Shown here in pieces: positions 1-8,624 of a stretch of DNA of 64,000 bases. The translations under genes and the position numbers were made by a program. A model generated the notes under the pieces. The model searched no databases. It had not been told where the DNA came from and saw nothing but the letters and a program-made list of their open reading frames with translations. Each line of letters opens with the position of its first letter. The first letter of the stretch is position 1. This DNA comes from Desulfocarbo sp964620595 (lineage in GTDB: Bacteria; Desulfobacterota; Desulfarculia; Desulfarculales; Desulfarculaceae): the NCBI GenBank assembly GCA_964620595.1, contig CAZUHP010000003.1, positions 62,001 to 126,000 on the forward strand. The letters are read 5' to 3'.

Positions 1-396
1 CCGCCCCCCACCGGCGGCGGTCCTGGCGGGGCCTCCCTGGAACCCGCAGACTACTCCCGGCTTTTCATACCGGTCGGCTCTAAATTAACATCTTTCGGCT
101 GGTTGGTGGCGCAATTTCTGCCATGACATATATGCAATTTTTTTGACATTACGCCGGACAATTATTCATTTCAAATTACATTTTGTTCAGAAAAAGCTTG
201 ACCGGTGGAATCTCTTGTGAGATTTACGTTGGGGTTTGCCAACATTGACGTGGACCGATTTTTTGCAGCATGGCCTTGCGGCCTCGCCCGCAAGGCGGAT
301 GCTCAAAAATGATCGGCGGCCTTCTTCGAGCAGTTGGAGCTGGGGGGCGTCTTGGTTTCTTTTCAGGAAAAGAAACTAGGCGATAAAAAATCGCCT
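1..396. other. Leading gap, no complete gene
   Basis: No complete gene is visible. An open frame without a start runs from base 1 to a TGA at 124-126 and could be the tail of a gene cut by the window edge, but it shows no motif I recognise. From about base 65 the GC content falls below that of the genes, as expected for a promoter and leader. TTGACA at 143-148 has no good -10 at the normal distance. The segment from 268 on holds three hairpins, listed separately. Confidence 0.5.
268..396 (+). promoter_or_regulatory. Three hairpins before the c-di-GMP gene
   Basis: Three inverted repeats follow one another. The first has 9-bp arms GCCTTGCGG (273-281) and CCGCAAGGC (288-296). The second has perfect 10-bp arms GTTTCTTTTC (355-364) and GAAAAGAAAC (367-376) with a two-base loop. 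The third has 7-bp arms AGGCGAT (378-384) and ATCGCCT (390-396) with an A5 loop, and ends at the base before the ATG at 397. They could form a structured leader controlling translation. I see no match to the known c-di-GMP riboswitch cores. Confidence 0.4.
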
Positions 397-2499
397 ATGC
401 CCAAGCAAACGAGCGACCATGAAACCGGTCCCTCCAGGCCCACATCCTTGGAGCCTGCCGGCGACCACCGCTACCAGACTCTTTGGGCGCTCACCGACAC
501 GCCGGTCCTGGTATATGACCTGGAGCCGGACGGCAAGCCCGGCCGCCTGTTGGAGGCCAATCAGCCTGCCTGCGGACTGTTGGGCTACACTGCCCAGGAG
601 CTGGAAGGCAGGAGCCTGCTCAGCCTGACCGCCTCGGAGCAGGAGCTGGTGGGGCTGCACAGCCGGCTGACGCCGGAGGGCGAGGTGGCCATAGGCGAAG
701 TCACCCTCCTGGACCGGGAGGGCGGACTACGGCCGGTGGAGCTGCGCTGCCGCCTGCTCTCGTCCCAGGCCAGCCGGGTGGTGCTGGCAGTGGCCGCGCC
801 CCGGCCCCGGGACGAGTCCCTGCGCATGGCCATGGCCGTGTTGGCCAGCGCCCTGGAGGCGGTGGCGGTGCTGGACCAGCAAGGCCGCATCCAGACCGTG
901 AACCCCACCTTCAGCTTCATCACCGGCTTTGACGCCGACGAGGTGCGGGGCAAGAGCCCCGAGTTCCTCTACAGCCCTCCCCGCAACGGGCCGGACTGCT
1001 TCCAGCGCATGTGGGACCAGCTCCAGGCAAAGGGCCGCTGGAGCGGCGAGGTGTGGGGCCGGCGCAAGAACGGCGAGATATACCCCCAGTGGCTCACCCT
1101 CACCACGGTGCAGGAGGGAGGGGTGGTCCGCCACGTGGCCCTGTTCCAGGATCTCTCCGAGGCCAAGCGCACCGAGGAGCGCCTGCTCTACCTTTCCCAG
1201 TATGACGTGCTCACCGGGCTGCCCAACCGGGCGTTGCTCAAGGACCGCCTGGACCAGGCCCTGGCCCGGGCCAAGCGCGAGGCCGGCGCGGTGGGGCTCA
1301 TGTACCTGGACGTGGACAATTTCAAGACGGTCAACGACAGCCTGGGCCACGGGGTGGGCGACCAGGTGCTCCAGGGCTTGGCCGAGCGCCTGGAGTCCTG
1401 CCTGGGCCGGGGAGACACGGCCGCCCGGCCCGGCGGCGACGAGTTCGCCGTGATCCTGAGCGGGGTGCAGGAGGTGGACGAGGTGCCCCTGGCGGCCCGG
1501 CGGGTGCAGCAGGTGCTGGGCGAGCCCTTTATGGTGGAGGGCCACGAACTCTACGTGAGCGTCAGCATCGGCCTCAGCCTGTACCCCTCCGACGCGCCGG
1601 ACGGGGACACCCTGCTCAAGAACGCGGAGATCGCCATGTACCGGGCCAAGGAGCAGGGCCGGGGCAGCTTCCGCCTGTTCACCATGGCCATGAACCAGCG
1701 GGTGCGCCGCCGCCTGAAGGTGGAGAACCTGTTGCGCAAGGCCATCGAGCGCCGGGAGTTCGTGGTGCACTACCAGCCGCGGGTGGATCTGGCCAGCGGG
1801 CGGGTGCTGGGGGTGGAGGCCCTGGTGCGCTGGCAGCGGCCCGAACTGGGCCTGGTGCCGCCGGCCGACTTCATACCCCTGGCCGAGGAGACCGGCCTGA
1901 TCGTACCTCTGGGCGAATGGGTGCTGCTCCAGGCCTGCCGCCAGGTCCGCAAGTGGCGCCAGGAGGGCCACCAGGACCTCAAGGTGTCGGTGAACATCTC
2001 CGCCCGCCAGCTCCTGTGGCAGCACGACGTGGTGATGATGGTGGAGAGCGCCCTGGTGGACTCGGGGCTGCCCAGCCAGACCCTGGAGCTGGAGGTGACC
2101 GAGAGCGTGATCATGCACAACGTGGAGGGCGCCATAGCGGCCATGCGCCAACTGAAGGACATGGGCGTGCGCCTGGCCATGGACGATTTCGGCACCGGCT
2201 ACTCCTCGCTGAACTACCTCAAGCGCTTTCCCCTGGACGTGTTGAAGATAGACCGCTCCTTCATCCAGGGCGTGCCCCACCAGGCCGAGGACGTGGCCAT
2301 CGTCTCGGGCATCATCTCCCTGGCCCACAACCTGGAGCTGGAGGTGGTGGCCGAAGGGGTGGAGACCCGGGAGCAATCCCGCTTCCTGCACCAGAAGGGC
2401 TGCCGCGAGATGCAGGGTTATCTCTTCAGCCCTCCCTTGGCCGCCGAAGCCCTGGGCAGCCTCTTGCGCCGGGGCAGGCTGGTTCCCTCCCCGGCTTGA
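397..2499 (+). CDS. PAS-PAS-GGDEF-EAL cyclic-di-GMP signalling protein
   Basis: Predicted soluble 700-residue protein that makes and/or degrades cyclic di-GMP. Order: PAS (about 25-125), PAS (about 145-255, followed by a short linker helix), GGDEF (about 265-430) and EAL (about 440-695). The cyclase motif GGDEF starts at residue 346 and is intact. The phosphodiesterase side keeps EAL (E474), DDFGTGYSS and KIDRSFI, so both activities are possible. No membrane segment is seen, so the PAS domains probably read a cytoplasmic signal. Start: ATG 397 is preferred because the in-frame TTG at 334 would force the palindromic leader to be translated. Neither start has a strong ribosome binding site, so the N terminus is uncertain. 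The gene stands alone before phoH. Confidence 0.9.
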   Translation: MPKQTSDHETGPSRPTSLEPAGDHRYQTLWALTDTPVLVYDLEPDGKPGRLLEANQPACGLLGYTAQELEGRSLLSLTASEQELVGLHSRLTPEGEVAIGEVTLLDREGGLRPVELRCRLLSSQASRVVLAVAAPRPRDESLRMAMAVLASALEAVAVLDQQGRIQTVNPTFSFITGFDADEVRGKSPEFLYSPPRNGPDCFQRMWDQLQAKGRWSGEVWGRRKNGEIYPQWLTLTTVQEGGVVRHVALFQDLSEAKRTEERLLYLSQYDVLTGLPNRALLKDRLDQALARAKREAGAVGLMYLDVDNFKTVNDSLGHGVGDQVLQGLAERLESCLGRGDTAARPGGDEFAVILSGVQEVDEVPLAARRVQQVLGEPFMVEGHELYVSVSIGLSLYPSDAPDGDTLLKNAEIAMYRAKEQGRGSFRLFTMAMNQRVRRRLKVENLLRKAIERREFVVHYQPRVDLASGRVLGVEALVRWQRPELGLVPPADFIPLAEETGLIVPLGEWVLLQACRQVRKWRQEGHQDLKVSVNISARQLLWQHDVVMMVESALVDSGLPSQTLELEVTESVIMHNVEGAIAAMRQLKDMGVRLAMDDFGTGYSSLNYLKRFPLDVLKIDRSFIQGVPHQAEDVAIVSGIISLAHNLELEVVAEGVETREQSRFLHQKGCREMQGYLFSPPLAAEALGSLLRRGRLVPSPA

Positions 2500-2530
2500 G
2501 CGCTCCGGTCGGGCCTTGCCGTTTTTCCTG

Positions 2531-2632
2531 CCGCCCCCGCCCCCGTCGCCCGCCCCCGTCGCCCGCCCCCGTCGCCCGCCCCCGTCGCCCGCCCCCCGTC
2601 GCCCGCCCCCCGTCGCCCGCCCCCCGTCGCCC
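2531..2632. repeat. C-rich array, seven GTCGCCC units
   Basis: Seven copies of GTCGCCC are separated by C-rich spacers with a 13-14 base period, starting 31 bases after the stop of the c-di-GMP gene. The top strand is C-rich. The bottom strand has runs of four or more G separated by short CGAC loops, which satisfies the usual G-quadruplex rule. It is the longest and most regular of eight such arrays in the window. Confidence 0.85.
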
Positions 2633-2674
2633 TGGTTCCTGTGGATGACTTTTCAGCGACACGGGCGAAAAACC

Positions 2675-2704
2675 CCAACATGATGGGGTGCGATATTCTA
2701 TAAT
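2675..2704 (+). promoter_or_regulatory. Candidate promoter of the phoH-like gene
   Basis: A perfect TATAAT (2699-2704) stands 18 bases after CCAACA (2675-2680), a weak -35. Surrounding sequence is AT-rich for this genome. Transcription would start near 2711, giving a leader of about 50 bases. A 5-bp hairpin (ACCCC/GGGGT) lies in the spacer region. Confidence 0.4.
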
Positions 2705-2761
2705 ACACAACAAATAGAGGTGCACTCTCCCCCCCTACCCACCTGAGAGGTGCCTACCCGT

Positions 2762-4084
2762 ATGAAGACCTACGTGCTCGACACCAATGTCCTCCTGCAC
2801 AATCCCCAAGCCCTTTTCGCCTTCCAGGAAAACGAGGTGGTCCTGCCCCTGGCCGTGATCGAGGAGATGGACGACCAGAAGCGGCGCCAAGACGAGATCG
2901 GCCGCAACGCGCGCATGGTGGCCCGCCAGTTGGACCAACTGCGCCAGCAGGGCCGGCTGTCCGAGGGCGTGAACCTTCCCCGGGGCGGCACCCTCCGCAT
3001 CGAGCTGAACCATTCGGACCTGGCCCAGGGCTTTCCCGACATCCTGGACCTCGGCAAGGCGGACAACCGCATCCTGGGCGTGGCCTGGAACCTCAAGCAG
3101 GATGGCGGCGGTCCGGTGGTCCTGGTGAGCAAGGACCTCAACCTCCGCCTCAAGGCCGACGTGCTGGGCATCCCGGCCGAGGACCTGTTGAACGACAAGG
3201 TGGACTTCGAGAGCCTCTACAATGGCTGCCGCGAGATATTCCTGGAAGCGGCGGACATAGAGTCCTTCTACCAGAACGGCGCCCTGCGCCTGGGCAGGCG
3301 CCGCCGGGTGTTTCCCCATCAGTTCCTGGTGCTCAAGTGCCAGGAGAACCCCTCCCTGTCCGCCCTGGGCCGCTGGTGGGGCGGGCTCTTGCGGCCGCTG
3401 GCCTTTGCCGAGGGCGAGTGCATGGGCATCAAGCCGCGCAACAAGGAGCAGCGCTTCGCCCTGGACTTGCTCCTGGACGATGCGGTGAAGATCGTCACCC
3501 TGGCCGGCGCGGCCGGCACGGGCAAGACGCTGTTGGCCCTGGCGGCGGGCCTGGAGAAGGTGCTGGAGGACAAGAGCTTCGACCGGCTCCTGGTCACCCG
3601 GCCGGTGGTGCCCATGGGCAACGACTTGGGCTACCTGCCCGGCGAGAAGGAGGACAAGCTCAGGCCCTGGATGCAGCCCATCTATGACAACCTGGCCTAC
3701 CTGTTCCGTGGCTACCCCGTACCCGGCGGCCGGGGGGGCAAGGCCTTCGGCCCGGAGGAGTACCTGGTTTCCCAGGGCATGCTGGAGATGGAGGCCCTCA
3801 CCTACCTGCGCGGCCGCAGCATACCCCGCCAGTTCATCATCTGCGACGAGGCCCAGAACTTGACTCCCCACATGGTGAAGACCCTCATCACCCGGGTGGG
3901 CGAGGGCAGCAAGATCGTGTTCACCGGCGACCCCGAGCAGATCGACCATCCCTACCTGGACGCCGCTTCCAACGGGCTCACCGTGTTGGTGGAGCGCATG
4001 AAGGCCGAGGAGTTGGCCGGCCACGTGAGCCTGGTCAAGGGCGAGCGCTCGGACGTGGCCGAGCTGGGCGCGCGGGTGCTTTAG
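2762..4084 (+). CDS. PIN-domain PhoH family ATPase
   Basis: 440-residue protein with an N-terminal PIN ribonuclease fold (starts MKTYVLDTNVLLHNP; acidic residues also in EEMDDQ) and a C-terminal PhoH-type P-loop ATPase. Walker A, GAAGTGKT, is at residues 249-256, and ICDEAQN is the Walker B region. This PhoH2 (YlaK-like) architecture is known from RNA helicase/RNase proteins. The cellular substrate here is unknown. ATG 2762 is chosen over the GTG at 2750 because GAGAGG lies at the right distance and the family begins MKTYVLDTN. It is a single-gene unit followed by a C-rich array and a possible terminator. Confidence 0.9.
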   Translation: MKTYVLDTNVLLHNPQALFAFQENEVVLPLAVIEEMDDQKRRQDEIGRNARMVARQLDQLRQQGRLSEGVNLPRGGTLRIELNHSDLAQGFPDILDLGKADNRILGVAWNLKQDGGGPVVLVSKDLNLRLKADVLGIPAEDLLNDKVDFESLYNGCREIFLEAADIESFYQNGALRLGRRRRVFPHQFLVLKCQENPSLSALGRWWGGLLRPLAFAEGECMGIKPRNKEQRFALDLLLDDAVKIVTLAGAAGTGKTLLALAAGLEKVLEDKSFDRLLVTRPVVPMGNDLGYLPGEKEDKLRPWMQPIYDNLAYLFRGYPVPGGRGGKAFGPEEYLVSQGMLEMEALTYLRGRSIPRQFIICDEAQNLTPHMVKTLITRVGEGSKIVFTGDPEQIDHPYLDAASNGLTVLVERMKAEELAGHVSLVKGERSDVAELGARVL

Positions 4085-4119
4085 CCGACCCGGCCATAGC
4101 CTCCCTGGTCCCTCGCTCC

Positions 4120-4147
4120 GCCGCCCCCCGTCGCCCCTTCCGTCGCC
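4120..4147. repeat. Short C-rich CCGTCGCC array
   Basis: Two CCGTCGCC-type units (CCCCCGTCGCCCC and TTCCGTCGCC) lie 35 bases after the phoH-like stop, in the convergent gap with the MBL gene. It is a short member of the dispersed family. The C-rich strand is the sense strand of the phoH-like gene. Confidence 0.6.
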
Positions 4148-4167
4148 TCCTGCGGGGCGCGTTTTTT
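4133..4167 (+). terminator. Possible terminator after the phoH-like gene
   Basis: GCCCC (4133-4137) can pair with GGGGC (4154-4158), and six T follow at 4162-4167. The stem is short with a long loop, so only the T tract is convincing. It overlaps the C-rich array. Confidence 0.35.
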
Positions 4168-4205
4168 CAGGCAAAGGCGAGGCCCGCGAGGCGGCGCAGC
4201 GCGGC

Positions 4206-5093
4206 TCAGGCCGCCACGAAGCCGCGCTCGGTCTGCCGCACCTTGCCCTGGGCCTCCAGTTCCTTCAGGTGCTCCTCGATCATGCGGCTCTCCCAGAAGC
4301 GCATCAAGGGCTGGGCATAGGGGAAGCGGCCGTAGATGGGGGCCTGCTCCACCAGCTCGGCCAGGCTTTGCTCCTGCTTCAGCAGCCCCAGGATGCGCCG
4401 GGACCGCTGGTCGAGCACCGCGGCAAAGGCGGCCAGCGCCTCCTGGAAGCCCCCGTAAAGGGGCTCGCGGTGGGAGGAGACCACCACCTTGGGGTCCAGC
4501 CGGGCCAGCTCTTGCAGCGAGCGCCGGAAGCGGCCCAGGTCGGATTCAGTGTGGCCGTACCAGGGGCCAAAGGGGGTAAGGTCCACGTCCGCGCTGATGA
4601 GCAGGTCGTGGTCGGGCAGGAGCAGGCAGCAGTGGTCCACGGTGTGGCCGGGCAGGTGGAGCACCCGCAGCCGGGTGCGGCCGATCTTCAGCTCCTGGTC
4701 CGGGCCGAAGAAGCCGGTGGGCCGGTAGTCCACGAACCCCATGTACTCCCGGGCGAACCCCTGCCAGTAGGTGGCCAGCTCGCCGGGCCGGGCAAAGCGC
4801 TGGGACAGGCGCACGATGTCGCCCGCGCTCTCCCGCGCCTGGATGGGCACCAGGATGTCGCAGCCCGCGAAGAGGTGGTTGCCCGAGGAGTGGTCCGGGT
4901 GGGTGTGGGTGTTGATGACCAGGTCCACCCGGCCCCGCAGGGGCTCCAGCACCTCCGGCCCGCAGCCCGGGTCGATGAGGGCGGTGGCCCGGTCCTGGAT
5001 CAGCACCCCGTGGCAGCGGGGGAAGGCGCCCTGGTTGGCCCCCACCACCAGGCTCACCGGCCCGGCCAGGGGTATGATCTCGCCCGGTTTCAC
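4206..5093 (-). CDS. MBL-fold metallo-hydrolase in the 5-oxoproline operon
   Basis: 295-residue cytoplasmic metallo-beta-lactamase-fold protein. The di-metal motif THTHPDH gives H63, H65, D67 and H68. Later ligands lie in LPGHTVDH, ISADVD and SSHREP. A C-terminal helical, winged-helix-like tail (about 225-295) is typical of glyoxalase-II-like LACTB2-type members. The GTG start lies inside the TGA stop of pxpBC (four shared bases), so translation is probably coupled. Position as the last gene of the pxp operon suggests hydrolysis of a thioester, lactone or amide linked to 5-oxoproline or glutamate breakdown, but the substrate cannot be told from sequence. Confidence 0.85.
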   Translation of the reverse strand: MKPGEIIPLAGPVSLVVGANQGAFPRCHGVLIQDRATALIDPGCGPEVLEPLRGRVDLVINTHTHPDHSSGNHLFAGCDILVPIQARESAGDIVRLSQRFARPGELATYWQGFAREYMGFVDYRPTGFFGPDQELKIGRTRLRVLHLPGHTVDHCCLLLPDHDLLISADVDLTPFGPWYGHTESDLGRFRRSLQELARLDPKVVVSSHREPLYGGFQEALAAFAAVLDQRSRRILGLLKQEQSLAELVEQAPIYGRFPYAQPLMRFWESRMIEEHLKELEAQGKVRQTERGFVAA

Positions 5094-6745
5094 GGCCTGG
5101 CCGCCAATCCGGCCAGGGCCCGGGCCCGCTCCCGGGCCGCGGCCAGAGCCTGGTCCAGGGTGACCTGGCGGAAGCGCAGCCGGGTGCCGGGCAGCACCCG
5201 GGCCAACAGGTCCAGGTCGGCCGAGATCACGGTGGCTATCTTGGCGTAGCCGCCCACGGTCTGCTCCCGGAGCTGGATGATGGGCTGGCCGCCCGAGGGC
5301 ACCTGGACCACCCCCGGGGTGTTGGGCTCGCTGAGGATGGAGTCGGGCATGCCCGGGGCCAGCGCGATGCTCTCCCCCTCCAGGCGCATGCCCCGCCGGT
5401 CCGATTTCTCGGTGACCCGAAAGGCCGAGGCCAGGAAGGCTTCCCAGCCCTGGGGGCCGAAGAACTCCAGGTTGGGGCCGGCCAGCACCCGCACCTCCAC
5501 CTCGGCCCCGGGCGGGGTGATGAGCCCGGGGGGCAGGCCGGCTCCTGCCGGGGGCGGCGGGGAGGCGGGAGGGCCGGGGGGGCCGGCCGCGATGGTCTGG
5601 CCCTTTTGCAACGCCTCGCCCAGGCGGCCCAGCAGGTAGGTGGAGCGGGAGCCCATCATCACCGGGCTCCACACCCCTCCCTCCAGGGCCAGCACCGCCC
5701 GGGCGCCTCCCCGGGGCCCGCTGAAGCTGAGCACCTGGCCGGGCTCCAGGGCCAGCACTTGGCCCAGGGGCGCGGGCCGGCCGTCGATGCGGGGGCCCAG
5801 GTCCGCGCCGGCCAGGGCCAGGCGCAGGGGGGCCAGGGCCTTCAGCTTGGGGCCCAGGAGGGTCAGCTCCAGGGCCGCGGCGCCGGGCGGGTTGCCCAAG
5901 AGCAGGTTGGCCGCGGCCAGGGCGGTCTGGTCCAGGGCCCCGGATATTGGCACCCCCTGGGCCTGGTAGCCCCAGCGGCCCGCGTCCTGCACGGTGGTGA
6001 GGGCGCCGGGGCTGAGCACCTCCAGCACCGGCCGGCCTCCGGGCGGCGTCCGGCCGCTGGCCGGGGGGATGTCCGGGAAGCTGTCGGCCCGGGCCGGCAC
6101 GAAGCGCACCATGTCGCCGGCCTGGATCAGGCCGGGCGGGTCGCGCCGGGGGTCGTAGGCCAGCAGCGGAGTGCGGCCGATGATCTGCCAGCCGCCCGGC
6201 CCGCCCAGGGGGTAGAGCCCGGTCTGGCTGCCGCCTATGCCCACCGCGCCCGCCGGCAGGTCGCTGCGGGGCGACTCCAGGCGGGGGCAGGCCAGGGCCG
6301 GGTCCATGCCGCCCAGGAAGGGGAAGGCCGGGGTGAAGCCCACCAGGTAGCAGAGGTAGTCCGGCGCGCTGTGGCGGCGGATCACCTCCTGGGGGTTCAG
6401 GCCGGTGTGCCGGGCCACGAACTCCAGGTCCGGCCCGTGCTCGCCGCCGTAGGCCACCGGCACCTCCACCCGGCGCGGGCTCTGGTCCGGGACAGGGGGC
6501 AGGCCGGCCAGTACCTCCCCCACCCACTCCTCCACCTGGGCCGGCTCCAGGACCACCGGGTCGAACTGCACCTGCAGGCACGCGTAGGCGGCCAGCACCT
6601 CGCGCACCCCGGCCAGGGGCTCCCGGGCCAGGGCCGCGGCCAGGGACCGGACACGGGCGTTCAGCGCCGGGTCGATGCCCTGGCCCAGGTAGACCAGGAG
6701 CGCCGCCTCGCCCTGGTTGGCATAGCGGGGGTAGTCCGGGGCCAA
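5090..6745 (-). CDS. pxpBC: Fused 5-oxoprolinase subunits PxpB-PxpC
   Basis: 551 residues carrying two parts of the ATP-dependent 5-oxoprolinase PxpABC in one chain: a KipI/PxpB-like region (about 1-215, with YPRYANQGEAALLVYLG and the GFTPAFPFLGGMD motif) and a KipA/PxpC-like region (about 225-551, with SPGALTTVQDAGRWGYQ and the GVPISGALD motif). With PxpA it should open 5-oxo-L-proline to L-glutamate in the cytoplasm. In many bacteria these are two genes, but fusions are known. TTG is the likely start: it sits two bases after the pxpA stop and the family normally begins a few residues before YPR. No strong ribosome binding site is seen, which fits coupling to pxpA. Confidence 0.9.
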   Translation of the reverse strand: MAPDYPRYANQGEAALLVYLGQGIDPALNARVRSLAAALAREPLAGVREVLAAYACLQVQFDPVVLEPAQVEEWVGEVLAGLPPVPDQSPRRVEVPVAYGGEHGPDLEFVARHTGLNPQEVIRRHSAPDYLCYLVGFTPAFPFLGGMDPALACPRLESPRSDLPAGAVGIGGSQTGLYPLGGPGGWQIIGRTPLLAYDPRRDPPGLIQAGDMVRFVPARADSFPDIPPASGRTPPGGRPVLEVLSPGALTTVQDAGRWGYQAQGVPISGALDQTALAAANLLLGNPPGAAALELTLLGPKLKALAPLRLALAGADLGPRIDGRPAPLGQVLALEPGQVLSFSGPRGGARAVLALEGGVWSPVMMGSRSTYLLGRLGEALQKGQTIAAGPPGPPASPPPPAGAGLPPGLITPPGAEVEVRVLAGPNLEFFGPQGWEAFLASAFRVTEKSDRRGMRLEGESIALAPGMPDSILSEPNTPGVVQVPSGGQPIIQLREQTVGGYAKIATVISADLDLLARVLPGTRLRFRQVTLDQALAAARERARALAGLAARP

Positions 6746-6747
6746 GG

Positions 6748-7521
6748 CTAGACCAGCTCTCCCAGGGGGGTGAGTTCCACCCCCGCTTCCTTGAGGGTGG
6801 TGCTTATCCGCCTCACCAGCTCCACCGCCGAGGGGGTGTCGCCGTGCACGCAGATGGTGTGGGGCTTCAAGGGCACCAGGCTTCCGTCCACCGCCTCCAC
6901 CACCCCCTCGGTGGCCATGCGCAGGCAGCGGGCCGCCACCAGCTCGGGGTCGTGGATCACCGCGCCCTCCTGGGTGCGGGGCACCAGGCGGCCGTCAGGG
7001 GTGTAGGCCCGGTCGGCAAAGGCCTCGGCCGCCACCTTGAGCCCCAGCCCGGCCGCCACCTTGCGGATCACCTCGCCCCCCGGCCCGGCCAGGGCCACCA
7101 GCACCAGCTCCGGGTCGTAGTCCGCCACCGCCGAGCACACCGCCCGGGCCACGGTCTCGTCGCCCGCCGCCGTGTTGTAGAGCGCGCCGTGGGGCTTCAG
7201 GTGCTGCAGGCACATGCCCCGGCTCCGGGCCAGGGCGGCCAGGGCCCCGGCCTGGTAGATCACGTCGCTGCGGACCTCGTCCGGCTGGCAGTCCAGCCGG
7301 CGCCGGCCGAATCCCCGCAGGTCCGGGTAGCCGGGATGGGCGCCCACCGCCACCCCGTGCTCCTGGGCCAGGGCCAGGGTGCGGTCCATCACCTGGGGGT
7401 CCGAGGCGTGGAACCCGCAGGCCAGGTTGGCGCTGGTGATGAAAGAGATCACCTCTGGGTCGTGACCCAGGCTGTAGCGGCCGAAGCTCTCCCCCATGTC
7501 GCAGTTCAGGTCGATACGCAT
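6748..7521 (-). CDS. pxpA: 5-oxoprolinase subunit A (LamB/YcsF family)
   Basis: 257 residues, the normal size for PxpA. It begins MRIDLNCDMGESFGRY and contains ANLACGFHASDP and VGAHPGYPDLRGFGRR, hallmark stretches of the LamB/YcsF family. Later KPHGALYN and VHGDTP are also family motifs. It acts with PxpB and PxpC in ATP-dependent cleavage of 5-oxoproline. ATG at 7521-7519 is chosen because a perfect AAGGAGG precedes it by seven bases; upstream in-frame codons lie in AT-rich intergenic DNA. First gene of a three-gene minus-strand operon. Confidence 0.95.
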   Translation of the reverse strand: MRIDLNCDMGESFGRYSLGHDPEVISFITSANLACGFHASDPQVMDRTLALAQEHGVAVGAHPGYPDLRGFGRRRLDCQPDEVRSDVIYQAGALAALARSRGMCLQHLKPHGALYNTAAGDETVARAVCSAVADYDPELVLVALAGPGGEVIRKVAAGLGLKVAAEAFADRAYTPDGRLVPRTQEGAVIHDPELVAARCLRMATEGVVEAVDGSLVPLKPHTICVHGDTPSAVELVRRISTTLKEAGVELTPLGELV

Positions 7522-7736
7522 GCCGCCCTCCTTAGCGGGCCTGCCGGCAGTTCGGGTTGCATGGTGCGAAAGCGCTTTATGCCTGGCAATTGCGCCTGGC
7601 ATTCGTGCAGGGCATTATCTATAATTTGCTAATAGCATGCAATCGTGATAACTCAAACCCCCATTGCAGCGAAGCGGGCCGGGGCGGGGGGCCATGGTCC
7701 GCAGAGTCTACTGTACATCATGAAGGACGGGTCGGT
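7522..7736. promoter_or_regulatory. Divergent control region pxpA / D-glutamate cyclase-like gene
   Basis: About 215 bases between two divergent starts, AT-rich in the first half. A perfect TATAAT is at 7620-7625 on the plus strand, but the -35 position holds only TGGCAT. The opposite strand across 7610-7640 also offers AT-rich -10-like hexamers. A shared divergent promoter is likely; exact starts cannot be fixed by eye. Confidence 0.4.
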
Positions 7737-8573
7737 TTGGACCGCGCACTTGAGCCAGAAAGCCCCGCCAGCGCGCGAGCGCGCATTGCAGCCGGTGAGT
7801 TCACCGGCAACACCGCGGCCCTTTGTCCGGGCTATGCCCAGGCCAATCTGGTGATCCTGCCCCTGGATTGGGCGCGGGATTTTTTTGATTTCTGCCGGCT
7901 GAACCCCAAGCCCTGTCCCCTGTTGGAGGTGCTGGACCCGGGCGAGCCCTTCACCAGCCGCATAGCCGACCACGCCGACGTGCGCAGCGACCTGCCGCGC
8001 TACCGGGTGTGGCGCCGGGGCGAGTTGGTGGACGAGCCCACGGACATCCGGGGCCTGTGGCGCGACGACTTGGTGAGCTTCTTTCTGGGGTGCAGCTTTT
8101 CCTTTGACCTGGCCTTGCAGGAGGCGGGCCTGCCGGTCAGGCACCTGGAGCAGGGCCGCAACGTTCCCATGTACCGCACCAGCCTGCCCAACGCCAAGGC
8201 CGGCCGCCTGGGCGGGCCCCTGGTGGTGTCCATGCGGCCCATGCCCCGGGAGCTGGTGCCGGCCGCGGTGGAGGTGTCGGGCCGCTATGGCGGAGCCCAC
8301 GGGGCGCCGGTACACTTGGGCGACCCCCAGCGGATCGGCATCGCCGACCTGGACCGTCCCGACTTCGGCGAGGCGGTGGAGTTGAAGCCCGGCGAGGTGC
8401 CGGTGTTCTGGGCCTGCGGGGTGACCCCCCAGGCCGCGCTCAGCGAAGCCAGGCCGCCTTTTGCCGTCACCCACGCGCCGGGGCACATGTTCATCAGCGA
8501 CCTCAAGTCCGAGGAGCTGGACAGGCTGGGCACCGTGCAGGAAGAGCCGAAATGGCAGCGGCCGGGCCGCTGA
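7737..8573 (+). CDS. DUF1445 / D-glutamate cyclase family protein (YcsI-like)
   Basis: 278 residues with the full-length pattern of the YcsI family: TAALCPGYAQANLVILP near the start, FFLGCSFSFD in the middle, VPMYRT, then VSMRPMP and a late HAPGHMFISD. The family was called putative hydro-lyase and was later tied to D-glutamate cyclase (D-glutamate to 5-oxo-D-proline). In Bacillus subtilis ycsI lies with ycsF and kipIA, the homologs of the divergent genes here, so a role in 5-oxoproline or D-glutamate metabolism is likely. The start is a TTG preceded by AAGGA at good spacing; the longer open frame upstream is intergenic DNA. Confidence 0.8.
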   Translation: MDRALEPESPASARARIAAGEFTGNTAALCPGYAQANLVILPLDWARDFFDFCRLNPKPCPLLEVLDPGEPFTSRIADHADVRSDLPRYRVWRRGELVDEPTDIRGLWRDDLVSFFLGCSFSFDLALQEAGLPVRHLEQGRNVPMYRTSLPNAKAGRLGGPLVVSMRPMPRELVPAAVEVSGRYGGAHGAPVHLGDPQRIGIADLDRPDFGEAVELKPGEVPVFWACGVTPQAALSEARPPFAVTHAPGHMFISDLKSEELDRLGTVQEEPKWQRPGR

Positions 8574-8624
8574 GCGGCGTACGGGCCGCGACCACCGCAT
8601 ATCCTTAATTTAGGGAGGAGACCC

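Noticed and set aside
143..171. Promoter at TTGACA 143-148
   Set aside because: No acceptable -10 at 16-18 bases; TATTCA is only 14 bases away.
727..2391. Long open frame (554 codons) on the minus strand under the c-di-GMP gene
   Set aside because: Its translation is rich in His, Gln, Leu and Val without motifs, as expected for the complement of a GC-rich gene, and the opposite strand has clear GGDEF and EAL domains.
2531..2632. CRISPR array or ordinary microsatellite
   Set aside because: Units are 13-14 bases with C-rich spacers that are not unique, no cas genes are present, and the same motif occurs at seven other places after stop codons.
7557..7736. N-terminal 60-residue extension of the D-glutamate cyclase-like protein
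   Set aside because: Codes for unrelated sequence across the AT-rich divergent promoter region; the TTG with AAGGA at 7737 gives the family length.
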